Source of the DNA: Phenylobacterium hankyongense
Lineage (GTDB): Bacteria > Pseudomonadota > Alphaproteobacteria > Caulobacterales > Caulobacteraceae
NCBI RefSeq assembly: GCF_003254505.1
Contig: NZ_QFYP01000001.1
Coordinates: 2,092,001-2,156,000 of the forward strand
DNA: 64,000 bases
Reading direction: 5' to 3'
Under the pieces are notes generated by a model. The model did no database searches, was not told where the DNA came from, and saw only the letters and a program-made list of their open reading frames with translations. Shown here piece by piece: positions 53,143-61,304 of the stretch. The position numbers and the translations under genes were made by a program. Within the stretch, counting starts at the first letter, position 1; each line of letters begins with the position of its first letter.

Positions 53143-54500
53143 GTGAACAGCCTCAGGGTGTCATTGTCGGAGGCATTGCGGCCCGCGCCGTCGAAGGCGC
53201 GGCGGGCGCCATCGAACCGCAGGTAGTGGGTGTATTGCAGCCCCACCCGCATGTTGAGCCGACGTGCGGGCTGCGAGGCCGCTCCCCAGGGGGTCCCGTC
53301 GAGCTGCAGGGTGAGGCCGGAGCTGTCCGGCTTGAAGCTGCGGTGGTCGGGATAGAGGACCGGATTGGCGGAGCCGAAGGTGTCGAAGGCGCCGAGTGTC
53401 AGGCCGACCCGATCACGCCAGTAGTAGGACGCGTTGAGCCGCAGGTCATTCAGGGTGGCCCGGGCGCAGCCGGGATCCTCGGAGGCGGCGAGCGCGCAGG
53501 TAGCGTCCAGCCTCTGGCGTTCGTGGACGTAACGGGAATCCACGGTCAGCACGTCGCCGTGTCCGAGCGTCCTCTGATAGGACGCATCCAGTCCGAGGTC
53601 GGTGTAGCGATCGGTCAGGCTGGTGGAGCGATCCATTCCGGGGTGAAGTCTGGCGTGAAGGGCGACCGCGCCGATCTCCGCCACGCCGCCCCCCACTGTC
53701 TTCTGCCAGGCGATGCGTGCGTAAGGCGCCAGCCCGTCGATGTCGCCGGGCGAGAAGGGATCGGCGCCCAGCCGCCGGAGCGCCGTCGCGCCCGGAGAGC
53801 CATAGCCGCCAGCTTCCAGGTAGAGTTCGGAGTTGATCCAGGCATAGCCCGTCGCCCCGAGGGTGGTCTGGGCCAGGCTGCCCGAGATCAGCAGCGAGGC
53901 GGCGGGGGCCGGCGCCAGGGCGGAGTCGGTGTAGGGGAAGCTCCAGGCGGGCAGGGTGTTCCAGGGGTCCTGCACCCCCGGGGAATTGTTGAGGCTGACG
54001 CCCAGGACGAGATCCCTGTCGCGGACCTGGGTGGTGGTGGTCAGGCGCAGGTCGACGTTGTCCCAGGCGAAGGTCCTGGCCACGCCGTCATAGGTCGCCT
54101 GCACGAAGGCGCCGACATGGGCGCCGAAGCCGCCGGCGAGGAACAGGCTGACCTGGTCGAGCGCGCTGTTGTCGTTGGTGTGGAAGCCGGACGCCGGGGG
54201 GCTGGGCTGGTCCTTGGCGGTCTGCACATAGGAGGCGACGGCCATGGCCGCGATGGGGAAGTTGAAGGCCGTCGCGCGCTGGGTGTAGCCGCGAAGCTTG
54301 AAGTTGCGGCCGTAGGGCGTCAGCTGCGGGCCGAAGCCGCCGACGTGGCAGGCCTGGCAGGGCTGGGCGGTCTGCACGGCGAACGCCGGGACCGCCCCGG
54401 CCGGCGTCGAGGCCAGGGCGAGCGCCACGAGCGCCCCAAGCCACGCCGGCGCAAAGGTCACGACAATCACCCTGCGGTCCCAGATCTTGCGCGACGGCAT
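53127..54500 (-). CDS. Outer-membrane beta-barrel with one c-type haem motif
   Basis: Protein of 457 residues with signal peptide (1-38), one haem-binding CQACH (48-52) near the mature N-terminus, then a long strand-rich region ending in the aromatic LRLFTWFAF expected of an outer-membrane barrel. Such single-haem barrel proteins occur next to cytochromes and may move electrons across or onto the outer membrane; that role is inferred. It overlaps the cytochrome c gene by 16 bases. No partner multihaem cytochrome is present. Confidence 0.78.
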   Translation of the reverse strand: MPSRKIWDRRVIVVTFAPAWLGALVALALASTPAGAVPAFAVQTAQPCQACHVGGFGPQLTPYGRNFKLRGYTQRATAFNFPIAAMAVASYVQTAKDQPSPPASGFHTNDNSALDQVSLFLAGGFGAHVGAFVQATYDGVARTFAWDNVDLRLTTTTQVRDRDLVLGVSLNNSPGVQDPWNTLPAWSFPYTDSALAPAPAASLLISGSLAQTTLGATGYAWINSELYLEAGGYGSPGATALRRLGADPFSPGDIDGLAPYARIAWQKTVGGGVAEIGAVALHARLHPGMDRSTSLTDRYTDLGLDASYQRTLGHGDVLTVDSRYVHERQRLDATCALAASEDPGCARATLNDLRLNASYYWRDRVGLTLGAFDTFGSANPVLYPDHRSFKPDSSGLTLQLDGTPWGAASQPARRLNMRVGLQYTHYLRFDGARRAFDGAGRNASDNDTLRLFTWFAF

Positions 54501-54670
54501 GCTGATCTCCCTTCGAGAGGGTTTGATCCGTCTTAGGCGGCCGCCATCACGTGAGGCGGCGTGGAAATCGCCACATCATGAGCATTCGAGGCGAAGGAAT
54601 ACCAAGATCCCGCCGGCGGGTTCGCGCTGCCGGGTGCGCGTCAAGCATGTCTTCGCGTCTGATCTTCGAG

Positions 54671-55267
54671 TTAGTGCTCGCGGCGTCGGAAATGGTTCAA
54701 GCTGCGCCGTTCGAGGAAGAGCCGCGCATCTGGTGACCCCATGCGTGCGGGCGCGATCGACTTGGCGGACACGCCGAGGATCTCGCCCGCCTCCTGCTGG
54801 GAGCGCCCCTCGATCGCGGTCAGCAGCAACGCCGCCCTGAGGGAGGCGGGCAGGCGCGCGATCGCGCGCTCAAGCGCCTCGATCCTTTCGCGCTCGATGA
54901 GCGCATCGTCCGCCCGAGCCGTGGTGTCTTCGCGCTCATGCGCCCCGCCGCCTTCGAGGGACGTCGCGCCTAAGACGAAGCGCCGGACCGCCAGCCGCCG
55001 CCCGCGGTCGCGGGCCTTGTTGATGGCGATGGTGCGCAACCACGCGCCGAAAGAGCGAGACGGATCGTAGCGGGCGAGCGCACCCCAGGCGGCGATGAAC
55101 GCCTCGTGGGCGGCTTCAAAGGCTTCGTCGGGATCGCCCAGATAGGGGCGAAGCAGCCGGTAGAGGCCCTCCTTGTGTCGCCGCACGAGCTCCGCGTGGG
55201 CGCGCTCGTCGCCCCCGGCCGCCGCTTGCGCCAGTTCGGCGTCTCCTCGTTCGGGCGCCTGGCTCAC
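54671..55267 (-). CDS. ECF sigma factor (CnrH-like), altered C-terminus
   Basis: Sigma factor of 198 residues with region 2 (LYRLLRPYLGDPDEAFEAAHEAF, cited as about 35-57, and FGAWLRTIAINKARD) and region 4 (LPASLRAALLLTAIEGRSQQEAGEILGVSAKS). After GVSAKS the expected recognition-helix tail (VExRxxRARxxL) is missing and an odd Ser/Pro/Arg tail follows, so a frameshift near 54760 is possible. It overlaps the metal-sensor-like gene by 4 bases, giving the Y-X-H order of cnr operons. Confidence 0.82.
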   Translation of the reverse strand: MSQAPERGDAELAQAAAGGDERAHAELVRRHKEGLYRLLRPYLGDPDEAFEAAHEAFIAAWGALARYDPSRSFGAWLRTIAINKARDRGRRLAVRRFVLGATSLEGGGAHEREDTTARADDALIERERIEALERAIARLPASLRAALLLTAIEGRSQQEAGEILGVSAKSIAPARMGSPDARLFLERRSLNHFRRREH

Positions 55268-55704
55268 GCGGCGTCTTCGGTGAGGGCCCTTCCCACGGTC
55301 TCGTCAAAGCGGGCGGCTTGGTCGGGGGTCAGCACCTGCCGCATGGCGAGCACGTGAAGGATCGTCTGCGTCTGCAGCTGGCTCATGGCCTGGTGCGAGC
55401 GGTCGATCGCGTGCTGCACCGCCGGCGTGTAGGCGTGGCCCTGCCGGATGGCCTGAGCCAGGTCGGCGTTGGCGGCCCGCATCTCCGCCTCCAGCGCCCG
55501 GCGGCGCGCCGCGTAGTCGCGCTCCAGACCGTCGATCCGGCGATCCTGGTCCCGCGTGAGGTGAAGCTCCTCATGGACCATCTGGTGGAACGGGGTTCCG
55601 TGGTGCATCCGGCCCACCACGAAATGGGCGCCGCCCCAGGCGCCGCCCGCAGCGGCGACGACCGAGAGCACGATCGTCAGCAGGATGCTGCGCGCCGGGC
55701 TCAC
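55264..55704 (-). CDS. Periplasmic metal sensor (CnrX/ZraP-like)
   Basis: Protein of 146 residues: N-terminal anchor (8-30), then a helical hairpin domain like CnrX/NccX (heavy-metal resistance sensor), His-rich near the anchor (RMHHGTPFHQMVHEELHLT, cited as 35-53) and a long-helix pair to the end. The GTG start has GGAGG upstream and overlaps the previous stop (GTGA). It likely senses a periplasmic metal and signals to the anti-sigma. The gene faces copA, so copper or Co/Ni are candidates. Confidence 0.83.
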   Translation of the reverse strand: MSPARSILLTIVLSVVAAAGGAWGGAHFVVGRMHHGTPFHQMVHEELHLTRDQDRRIDGLERDYAARRRALEAEMRAANADLAQAIRQGHAYTPAVQHAIDRSHQAMSQLQTQTILHVLAMRQVLTPDQAARFDETVGRALTEDAA

Positions 55705-55994
55705 CGGTCGCCCTCCAGGAGCGTCGACGGGGCGAGGTGCGCGGCGGCGGAAAAGGGGCTGACCTGCCGCGACTGGGCGAAGGTGGTGGCCGCCCCCACG
55801 CCCCCTGCGGTGACGCCGATCGCCAGCGCCAGGCCGACCGAGGCGATCCGGATCGGCGCCAGGGCGCTCGTCGTCCGCAGCTCCTCGCGCCGGCGCGCGA
55901 CGCCGCGCAGCACGGCCTCCTCGAATCCGGCGAGGGAGCGGTCCTGCTCGCTCCCGGCCAAGCGCGCCATCAGCTGATCCAAGTCGTCTCGCAT
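55701..55994 (-). CDS. CnrY-like membrane anti-sigma factor
   Basis: Small protein of 97 residues: a cytoplasmic N-terminal helix region (DDLDQLMARLAGSEQDRSLAGFE, cited as 3-25), one TM helix at about 52-72 and a short periplasmic tail. This size and layout match CnrY-type anti-sigmas, which hold the sigma at the membrane. AAGGACGC precedes the ATG. First gene of the Y-X-H-like operon, transcribed away from the P-type ATPase. Confidence 0.72.
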   Translation of the reverse strand: MRDDLDQLMARLAGSEQDRSLAGFEEAVLRGVARRREELRTTSALAPIRIASVGLALAIGVTAGGVGAATTFAQSRQVSPFSAAAHLAPSTLLEGDR

Positions 55995-56060
55995 CGGAGC
56001 GTCCTTCGTCACAACCCCACCGCATATACGCGTCCTGCGCCTTCGATCCCGCAAACGCCC

Positions 56061-56091
56061 TTGACCTTCCCATGATGGGAACCCCTATCTG
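56061..56091 (+). promoter_or_regulatory. CueR-type promoter of copA
   Basis: TTGACC (56061-56066) and TATCTG (56086-56091) are 19 bases apart, the long spacer of MerR-controlled promoters. The spacer has the dyad ACCTTCCCA-N3-TGGGAACCC, close to the known CueR box. The divergent anti-sigma operon starts about 70 bases away. Confidence 0.85.
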
Positions 56092-56120
56092 GGGCGGACA
56101 TCGAGAAGAGGAAGCGCGCG

Positions 56121-58616
56121 ATGTCCGAGACCCTGACCTTGAATCCGTTCGACGTTCCCATCCTAGGCATGACCTGCGCGAGCTGCGTCGGACGGGTGGA
56201 GAAGGCCATCAAGGCCGTGCCCGGCGTGCGGAGCGCGGCGGTGAATCTGGCGTCCGAGCGCGCCCAGGTGGCCGGCGGCGACCCGAAAGCTGTGGCCGAG
56301 GCGATCCGCTCCGCCGGCTACGAGCCGGTCGAGCGCCAGACCGAGCTGAAGATCGACGGCATGACCTGCGCCAGCTGCGTCGCGCGGGTCGAGAAGGCCC
56401 TGCGCGAGGTCCCCGGTGTGGTCGCCGCGGCCGTCAACCTGGCCACCGAGCGGGCGACCATCCGCACGGTCGGGGCCGCCGCGTCGCCGGGCGAGCTTGC
56501 CGCGGCCGTGGCCAAGGCCGGCTACGCCGCGCAGCCGATCCAGGTGGCCTCCGCCGAACAGGTTGATCGCGAGCGTGAAGCCCGCCAGGCGGAGATCCGC
56601 AATTTGCGCCGGTCGGTGATCCTGGCCGCCGCGGCCAGCTTCCCGCTGTTCGTCGTGGAGATGCTCGGCCACCTCGTGCCCGAAATGCACCATGCGATTG
56701 GGATGACGATCGGCGAGCCGGGCTGGCGCCTGCTGAGCTTCGCCCTGGCCACGTTCGTACTCTTCGGACCGGGGCTGCGGTTTTACCGCAAGGGCGTCCG
56801 GAACTTGATCCGGTTCACGCCCGACATGAACAGTCTGGTGGTGCTGGGCGCGACCGCGGCTTGGGCGTACTCCACCGTGGCGACTTTCGCGCCGGGCGTC
56901 CTGCCGCCGGCCGCTGACAACGTCTACTATGAAGCCGCTGCGGTGATCGTCACCCTGATCCTGCTGGGCCGGTGGTTCGAGGCTGGGGCCAAGGGCCGCA
57001 CCAGCGAGGCGATCAAGCGGCTGATGAGCCTGCAGGCCAAGACCGCGCGGGTGGAACGCGGCGGCACGGAGATCGAGCTGCCGATCGCCGAGGTGGTCCC
57101 AGGCGACGTCGTCACCGTCCGGCCCGGGGAGCGAATCGCTGTGGACGGCGAAGTCCTCGACGGGGCCTCCTTCGTCGACGAGTCGATGATCAGCGGCGAG
57201 CCGATCCCGGTGGAGAAGTCGGCCGGCGCCGCGGTAATCGGCGGCACCGTCAACGCGACCGGGGCTTTCCGCTTCCGCGCCACCAAGGTCGGGGCCGACA
57301 CGCTGCTGGCGCAGATCGTCCGCATGGTCGAGACCGCCCAGGGGGCCAAGCTGCCGATCCAGGGCCTGGTGGACCAGGTGACCGCCTGGTTCGTGCCGGC
57401 GGTGATCGCCGTCGCCACGCTAACTTTCCTGGCCTGGCTGGCGTTCGGGCCGACGCCGGCCTTGGGGTTCGCCCTGGTGAACGCGGTGGCCGTGCTGATC
57501 ATTGCCTGCCCCTGCGCCATGGGACTGGCGACGCCAACCTCGATCATGGTGGGAACCGGCAAGGCCGCCGAGCTGGGCGTCCTCTTCCGCCGCGGCGAGG
57601 CCCTGCAGGCGCTGCGCGATGTGCGCGTCGTCGCCCTCGACAAGACCGGAACCCTAACCAAGGGGCGGCCAGAGCTGACCGACATCCGCACCGCCGCGCC
57701 TTTCAAGGAGGACGAGGTCCTGGCGCTGGTCGCCAGCGTTGAGCGCCGCTCCGAACATCCGGTGGGAGGGGCGATTGTCGAGGCGGCGAGGGCGCGTGAC
57801 CTGGTCCTGCGCGAACCTGCGAGCTTCCAGTCCACGCCCGGATTCGGGGTCGAGGCGACGGTCTCGGGGCGCCAGGTGCTGGTCGGCGCCGATCGCTTCA
57901 TGGTTCATCGGGGAGTCGACATCTCCACCTTCGCCGCGAAGGCCGGCGAACTCGCCGACGCCGGCAAGACGCCGCTCTACGCCGCCGTGGACGGTCAGCC
58001 GGCCGCCGTCCTTGCCGTCGCCGATCCGATCAAGCCCACCTCCCGGGAGGCGATCATGACCCTCCACCGTCTCGGCCTGAAGGTCGCGATGGTCACCGGC
58101 GACAACCGACGCACCGCGGAGGCCGTCGCCCGAGAGCTCGGGATCGACGATGTGCTGGCGGAGGTCCTGCCCGGCGAGAAGGCCGACGCCGTCCGGCGTC
58201 TGCGCGCAGCGCACGGTCCGGCGGCCTTTGTCGGCGACGGCGTGAACGACGCGCCGGCGCTGGCCACGGCCGACGTGGGGATCGCCATCGGGCAGGGCTC
58301 CGATATCGCCATCGAGAGCGCGGACGTGGTGCTGATGAGCGGCGACCTGCGCGGGGTGGTCAACGCCATCGCGCTCAGCCGGGCGACGCTCGCCAACATC
58401 CGCCAGAACCTGGTCTGGGCCTTCGGTTACAACGTGGTGCTGATCCCGCTGGCGGCCGGCGCCCTCTATCCGGCGTTCGGCCTGCTGCTGTCGCCGGTGG
58501 TGGCCGCCGGCGCCATGGCGCTGTCCAGCGTCAGCGTACTCACAAATGCGCTGCGGCTGCGGGGCTTCCGCTCACCGCTGCCGGCGGCGCCTTCGCTGCA
58601 AGGAGACGCCGCATGA
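56121..58616 (+). CDS. copA: Copper-exporting P1B-type ATPase
   Basis: Cu+ export pump of 831 residues in the inner membrane. Two N-terminal heavy-metal domains carry GMTCASC (Cys19/22 and Cys83/86). Membrane helix 6 has the CPC metal site (463-465). The phosphorylation motif is DKTGT (Asp507), with SEHPVGGAI (HP locus), MVTGDN and [10 protein letters not shown] behind it. It is driven by a CueR-type promoter and overlaps cueR by 4 bases, so sensor and pump are co-expressed. Confidence 0.97.
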   Translation: MSETLTLNPFDVPILGMTCASCVGRVEKAIKAVPGVRSAAVNLASERAQVAGGDPKAVAEAIRSAGYEPVERQTELKIDGMTCASCVARVEKALREVPGVVAAAVNLATERATIRTVGAAASPGELAAAVAKAGYAAQPIQVASAEQVDREREARQAEIRNLRRSVILAAAASFPLFVVEMLGHLVPEMHHAIGMTIGEPGWRLLSFALATFVLFGPGLRFYRKGVRNLIRFTPDMNSLVVLGATAAWAYSTVATFAPGVLPPAADNVYYEAAAVIVTLILLGRWFEAGAKGRTSEAIKRLMSLQAKTARVERGGTEIELPIAEVVPGDVVTVRPGERIAVDGEVLDGASFVDESMISGEPIPVEKSAGAAVIGGTVNATGAFRFRATKVGADTLLAQIVRMVETAQGAKLPIQGLVDQVTAWFVPAVIAVATLTFLAWLAFGPTPALGFALVNAVAVLIIACPCAMGLATPTSIMVGTGKAAELGVLFRRGEALQALRDVRVVALDKTGTLTKGRPELTDIRTAAPFKEDEVLALVASVERRSEHPVGGAIVEAARARDLVLREPASFQSTPGFGVEATVSGRQVLVGADRFMVHRGVDISTFAAKAGELADAGKTPLYAAVDGQPAAVLAVADPIKPTSREAIMTLHRLGLKVAMVTGDNRRTAEAVARELGIDDVLAEVLPGEKADAVRRLRAAHGPAAFVGDGVNDAPALATADVGIAIGQGSDIAIESADVVLMSGDLRGVVNAIALSRATLANIRQNLVWAFGYNVVLIPLAAGALYPAFGLLLSPVVAAGAMALSSVSVLTNALRLRGFRSPLPAAPSLQGDAA

Positions 58617-59056
58617 ATATAGGCCAGGCGGCGCGCGCCTCCGGCGTCAGCACCAAGATGATCCGTTACTACGAGCAGACGAAGCTGATCCGCCCGGCGG
58701 ACCGCACGGACAGCAACTACCGCAGCTTCGGCGCGCGGGATGTGAACGACCTGCGGTTCATCAAGCGGGCGCGGACCCTGGGGTTCTCGGTCGAGGAGAT
58801 CGTCAACCTGCTGTCGCTCTGGCGCGACCGCGACCGCCCCAGCCGCGAGGTGAAGGCCATCGCCGACGGCCATGTGAAGGACCTCGAGGTTCGAATCGCC
58901 GAGATGCAGGCGATGGCCGACACCCTGCGCCACTTGTCCGGCTGCTGCGCCGGCGACGACCGCCCGGATTGCCCGATCCTCGCGGACCTGGCGGGCGGCG
59001 CCGGGGACGTCGGCGGCTTGACCGTCGCGTCGCCCGACGGCCGCTTCGGGCGGTAG
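58613..59056 (+). CDS. cueR: Copper-responsive MerR-family activator
   Basis: MerR regulator of 147 residues with winged helix (1-75), dimer helix (80-108) and the CueR metal loop [15 protein letters not shown] whose Cys112 and Cys120 sit exactly where E. coli CueR binds Cu+. ATG overlaps copA by 4 bases. It should twist the 19-bp spacers of the copA and copZ promoters. Confidence 0.95.
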   Translation: MNIGQAARASGVSTKMIRYYEQTKLIRPADRTDSNYRSFGARDVNDLRFIKRARTLGFSVEEIVNLLSLWRDRDRPSREVKAIADGHVKDLEVRIAEMQAMADTLRHLSGCCAGDDRPDCPILADLAGGAGDVGGLTVASPDGRFGR

Positions 59057-59081
59057 GGACCGCCGCCCTGATGGCGGTCCC
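59056..59081 (+). terminator. Perfect hairpin between convergent cueR and CusF-like genes
   Basis: A 9-bp perfect stem GGGACCGCC/GGCGGTCCC (59056-59064, 59073-59081) with an 8-base loop, starting at the last base of the cueR stop. No T-run. It probably ends both convergent transcripts. Confidence 0.7.
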
Positions 59082-59087
59082 GATCGG

Positions 59088-59417
59088 CTACTGCGGCTGA
59101 ATGGCGACCACTTCGCTGGTCGCCGGATTGAGCGAGAACGCCACCTTCTGGCCGACCTTGGCGGACTTCAGGACGTCGGCGGACGCCTTGAAGGCCATGG
59201 TCATGGCGGGCCAGCTCAATTCCGCGATGGGGCCATGATGCAGGGTGACCTTGCCGGCCTTGGTGTCCACGGCCGTGACCACGCCGGTCCCCTGGACCGT
59301 CTTGCCGGACATGGCCGCATGATCCTTGGCCGACATGCCCGGCATGGAGGCCATGGGTCGGGCGAGCGCCGGGCTGGCGAGCAGCAGCGCGGCAGTCGCG
59401 GCGAGAACTAACTTCAT
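59088..59417 (-). CDS. CusF-like periplasmic copper-binding protein
   Basis: Protein of 109 residues. Signal peptide 1-19 (cut after ALA), a Met-rich lead (MASMPGM), and an OB-fold copper site with His60/61, Trp69, Met72 and Met74 in HHGPIAELSWPAMTMAF, the CusF signature. It carries Cu+ in the periplasm, normally to a CusCBA pump; no such pump lies in this window, so it may serve the multicopper oxidase instead. Confidence 0.9.
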   Translation of the reverse strand: MKLVLAATAALLLASPALARPMASMPGMSAKDHAAMSGKTVQGTGVVTAVDTKAGKVTLHHGPIAELSWPAMTMAFKASADVLKSAKVGQKVAFSLNPATSEVVAIQPQ

Positions 59418-59538
59418 CTGGATCTCCTTCGGGGGTTCGCGTGGAGGGCGGCTTGGCGGCCCAATGCGTCGCTCGATATACGCACGCAGGTCGCCGTCCC
59501 CCTTAGAGAGTCCCGCAAAAATACAGACCCGACGCCCC

Positions 59539-59569
59539 TTGACCCTCCCATGGTGGGAAACCCTACCTC
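59539..59569 (+). promoter_or_regulatory. CueR-type promoter of copZ
   Basis: TTGACC (59539-59544) and TACCTC (59564-59569) with 19 bases between; the spacer dyad CCTCCCA-N3-TGGGAAACC matches the copA box except for a few bases. It lies about 30 bases before the copZ start. Confidence 0.82.
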
Positions 59570-59596
59570 GGGTGCATCGATCACAGGAGATGCCCA

Positions 59597-59821
59597 ATGG
59601 TTCGGTTGAATGTGGATGGAATGAGCTGCGGCCACTGCGTCCAGGCGGTGACCCGCGCCATCAACGCCCTCGATCCCCAGGCGGAGGTCCACGTCGACCT
59701 GGCCGGCAAGTCGGTCGAGGCGAAGACGAGCGCCGCAGCATCGGCGGTGTCAAAGGCGGTGGAAGAGGCGGGATACACGGTGAACTCCGCCGCGTGCTCA
59801 GGAGCGGGGTGGGTCCCTTGA
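59597..59821 (+). CDS. copZ: Copper chaperone CopZ (HMA domain)
   Basis: Cytoplasmic metallochaperone of 74 residues with the HMA fold and metal-binding GMSCGHC. The C-terminal CSGAGW tail adds one further Cys. It is expressed from a CueR-type promoter and likely passes Cu+ to CopA. AGGAGA precedes the ATG. It is convergent with copD. Confidence 0.92.
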   Translation: MVRLNVDGMSCGHCVQAVTRAINALDPQAEVHVDLAGKSVEAKTSAAASAVSKAVEEAGYTVNSAACSGAGWVP

Positions 59822-59837
59822 TCGCCCGGGGTCGCGC

Positions 59838-60758
59838 TTACTGCGCGGCGACGGGAGCCAGCGTCCCCAGCACGCTCACCAGGATCAGGATGGCCACGCC
59901 GGCGCTGGTCTCCAGAAGGACGCTGCGGCGCAGCGCGGCGATGGCGTGGCGCGGGTCCTTCGCGGTCATGCCCCGCTCGAGGTCCGGCGTGTGACGGAAC
60001 CGGTTCGCGGCGGCCAAGGCCAGCATGCCGACGAACAGAGCGACCTTGACCATCAGCAGCAGCCCATAGGGCGAGGACGCCAGGCTGCCGATGCGGGAGG
60101 GCCCTACCAGGAACCAGCTGTTGACCAAACCTGTCACCAGGATGACGGCGACGACGGCGGAGCCGATGCCTGAGAATCCGGCCAGGGCGCGGTGCAACGG
60201 CCGAAACGCATCGACGTCATCGCTGGGGCGCGAGGTGGCGAGCAGCAGGGCGAGCGCCGCCAAGGCCCCCAGCCAGACGCCGGCTGCGAGCAGGTGCAGG
60301 ACATCAGCTGCGGCGTGCGCTTCGCCCGCCAGGCCCTCCTCGGCAGCGCCGTGCCCCGTCCAGGCGAAGGTGGCCAGGATGGTCGCACCGAGCGCCGCGA
60401 GCACGAGCCACAGGCGCGAGCCCTTGGGCAGCGCCAGTGCTGCGATGAGCGCCGCCGCGCCCGCGGCGAGGCGCACCAGGATCGCGGCGCCGAAGGCGCT
60501 GTCGCTCAAGACCGACGCCAGGGTCTCGCGGTCGAAAGCTGCGGCGGGGTCGCCCGCCATCGTCGCAGTCTGCGCGAGCAGCGAGACCCCGGCGCCCAGC
60601 AGGACGACGCCGGCGCACGCCGCCAGCAGGGGCCGCGCCCACGGCAGCTTCGCGGCGGCCGATCCCCGCAATCCATAGAGGAAGAACAGCGGCGTGCCGA
60701 ACAGGACCACCGACGTTATGAACTGGGCGATCCGCGCGCCGACGACAGCTGCCTCCAT
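59838..60758 (-). CDS. copD: Copper resistance protein CopD
   Basis: Integral membrane protein of 306 residues with eight hydrophobic helices and conserved His in WTGHG and HLLAAGVWLGALA, matching the CopD/PcoD family. It takes part in copper movement across the inner membrane together with CopC. The ATG is 7 bases after the copC stop, so the pair is an operon. Confidence 0.92.
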   Translation of the reverse strand: MEAAVVGARIAQFITSVVLFGTPLFFLYGLRGSAAAKLPWARPLLAACAGVVLLGAGVSLLAQTATMAGDPAAAFDRETLASVLSDSAFGAAILVRLAAGAAALIAALALPKGSRLWLVLAALGATILATFAWTGHGAAEEGLAGEAHAAADVLHLLAAGVWLGALAALALLLATSRPSDDVDAFRPLHRALAGFSGIGSAVVAVILVTGLVNSWFLVGPSRIGSLASSPYGLLLMVKVALFVGMLALAAANRFRHTPDLERGMTAKDPRHAIAALRRSVLLETSAGVAILILVSVLGTLAPVAAQ

Positions 60759-60765
60759 GGCGCGA

Positions 60766-61122
60766 TCAGCGGACGGTGAAGGTGTAGAGGCCTTCCATCC
60801 GGTGGGTGTCGGGGGTCACCGCGTGCCACTTGATCTGATAGGCGCCGGCCTTGAGCGGCTTGGCAGGCGTGCCGACCATCGTGTCCTTGGCGATCTTGGC
60901 CTTCACCGGCACCGGCGCGCCGTCCAGGGAGAGGTCGAATCCCGAGAACTTCGGGTGAAGCGTCTCGCTGAAGTGCAGCGTGATCTGCTTCGGCGCCGCG
61001 ACGGTCGCGTTCTGGGCCGGGTCGGAGGCGACGAGATGGGCGTGGGCGGCCGCCTGCGAGGCGGCCAGCACAAGGGCGGCGCCCATCGCACCAGCGCTGA
61101 AACGGACCAAGGACATCGACAT
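60766..61122 (-). CDS. copC: Periplasmic copper-binding protein CopC
   Basis: Protein of 118 residues. Signal peptide cut after AAA gives a mature N-terminal His (HAHLVAS), the known Cu(II) ligand; the second half has KWHAVTPDTHRMEG with the other ligands. The fold is a small beta-barrel. GGGGAG precedes the ATG. It is divergent from the multicopper oxidase gene, sharing a 182-base promoter region. Confidence 0.93.
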   Translation of the reverse strand: MSMSLVRFSAGAMGAALVLAASQAAAHAHLVASDPAQNATVAAPKQITLHFSETLHPKFSGFDLSLDGAPVPVKAKIAKDTMVGTPAKPLKAGAYQIKWHAVTPDTHRMEGLYTFTVR

Positions 61123-61304
61123 GTTGGAGCTCCCCTGTTCGGCCGAGGCCGGGATGATGCCGGGAATACGCGCGCGATCGTAGCTTTCCCTCAAACGTCC
61201 TGGTGGCGATTTCTCCGATCGCCGGTGAGGGCGTTGGGCGGACCCGTGCGTATTGGTGATGCGAGCGTCGGCTTCGGCCGATCTGCCATTCCTGGGACGA
61301 ACAC

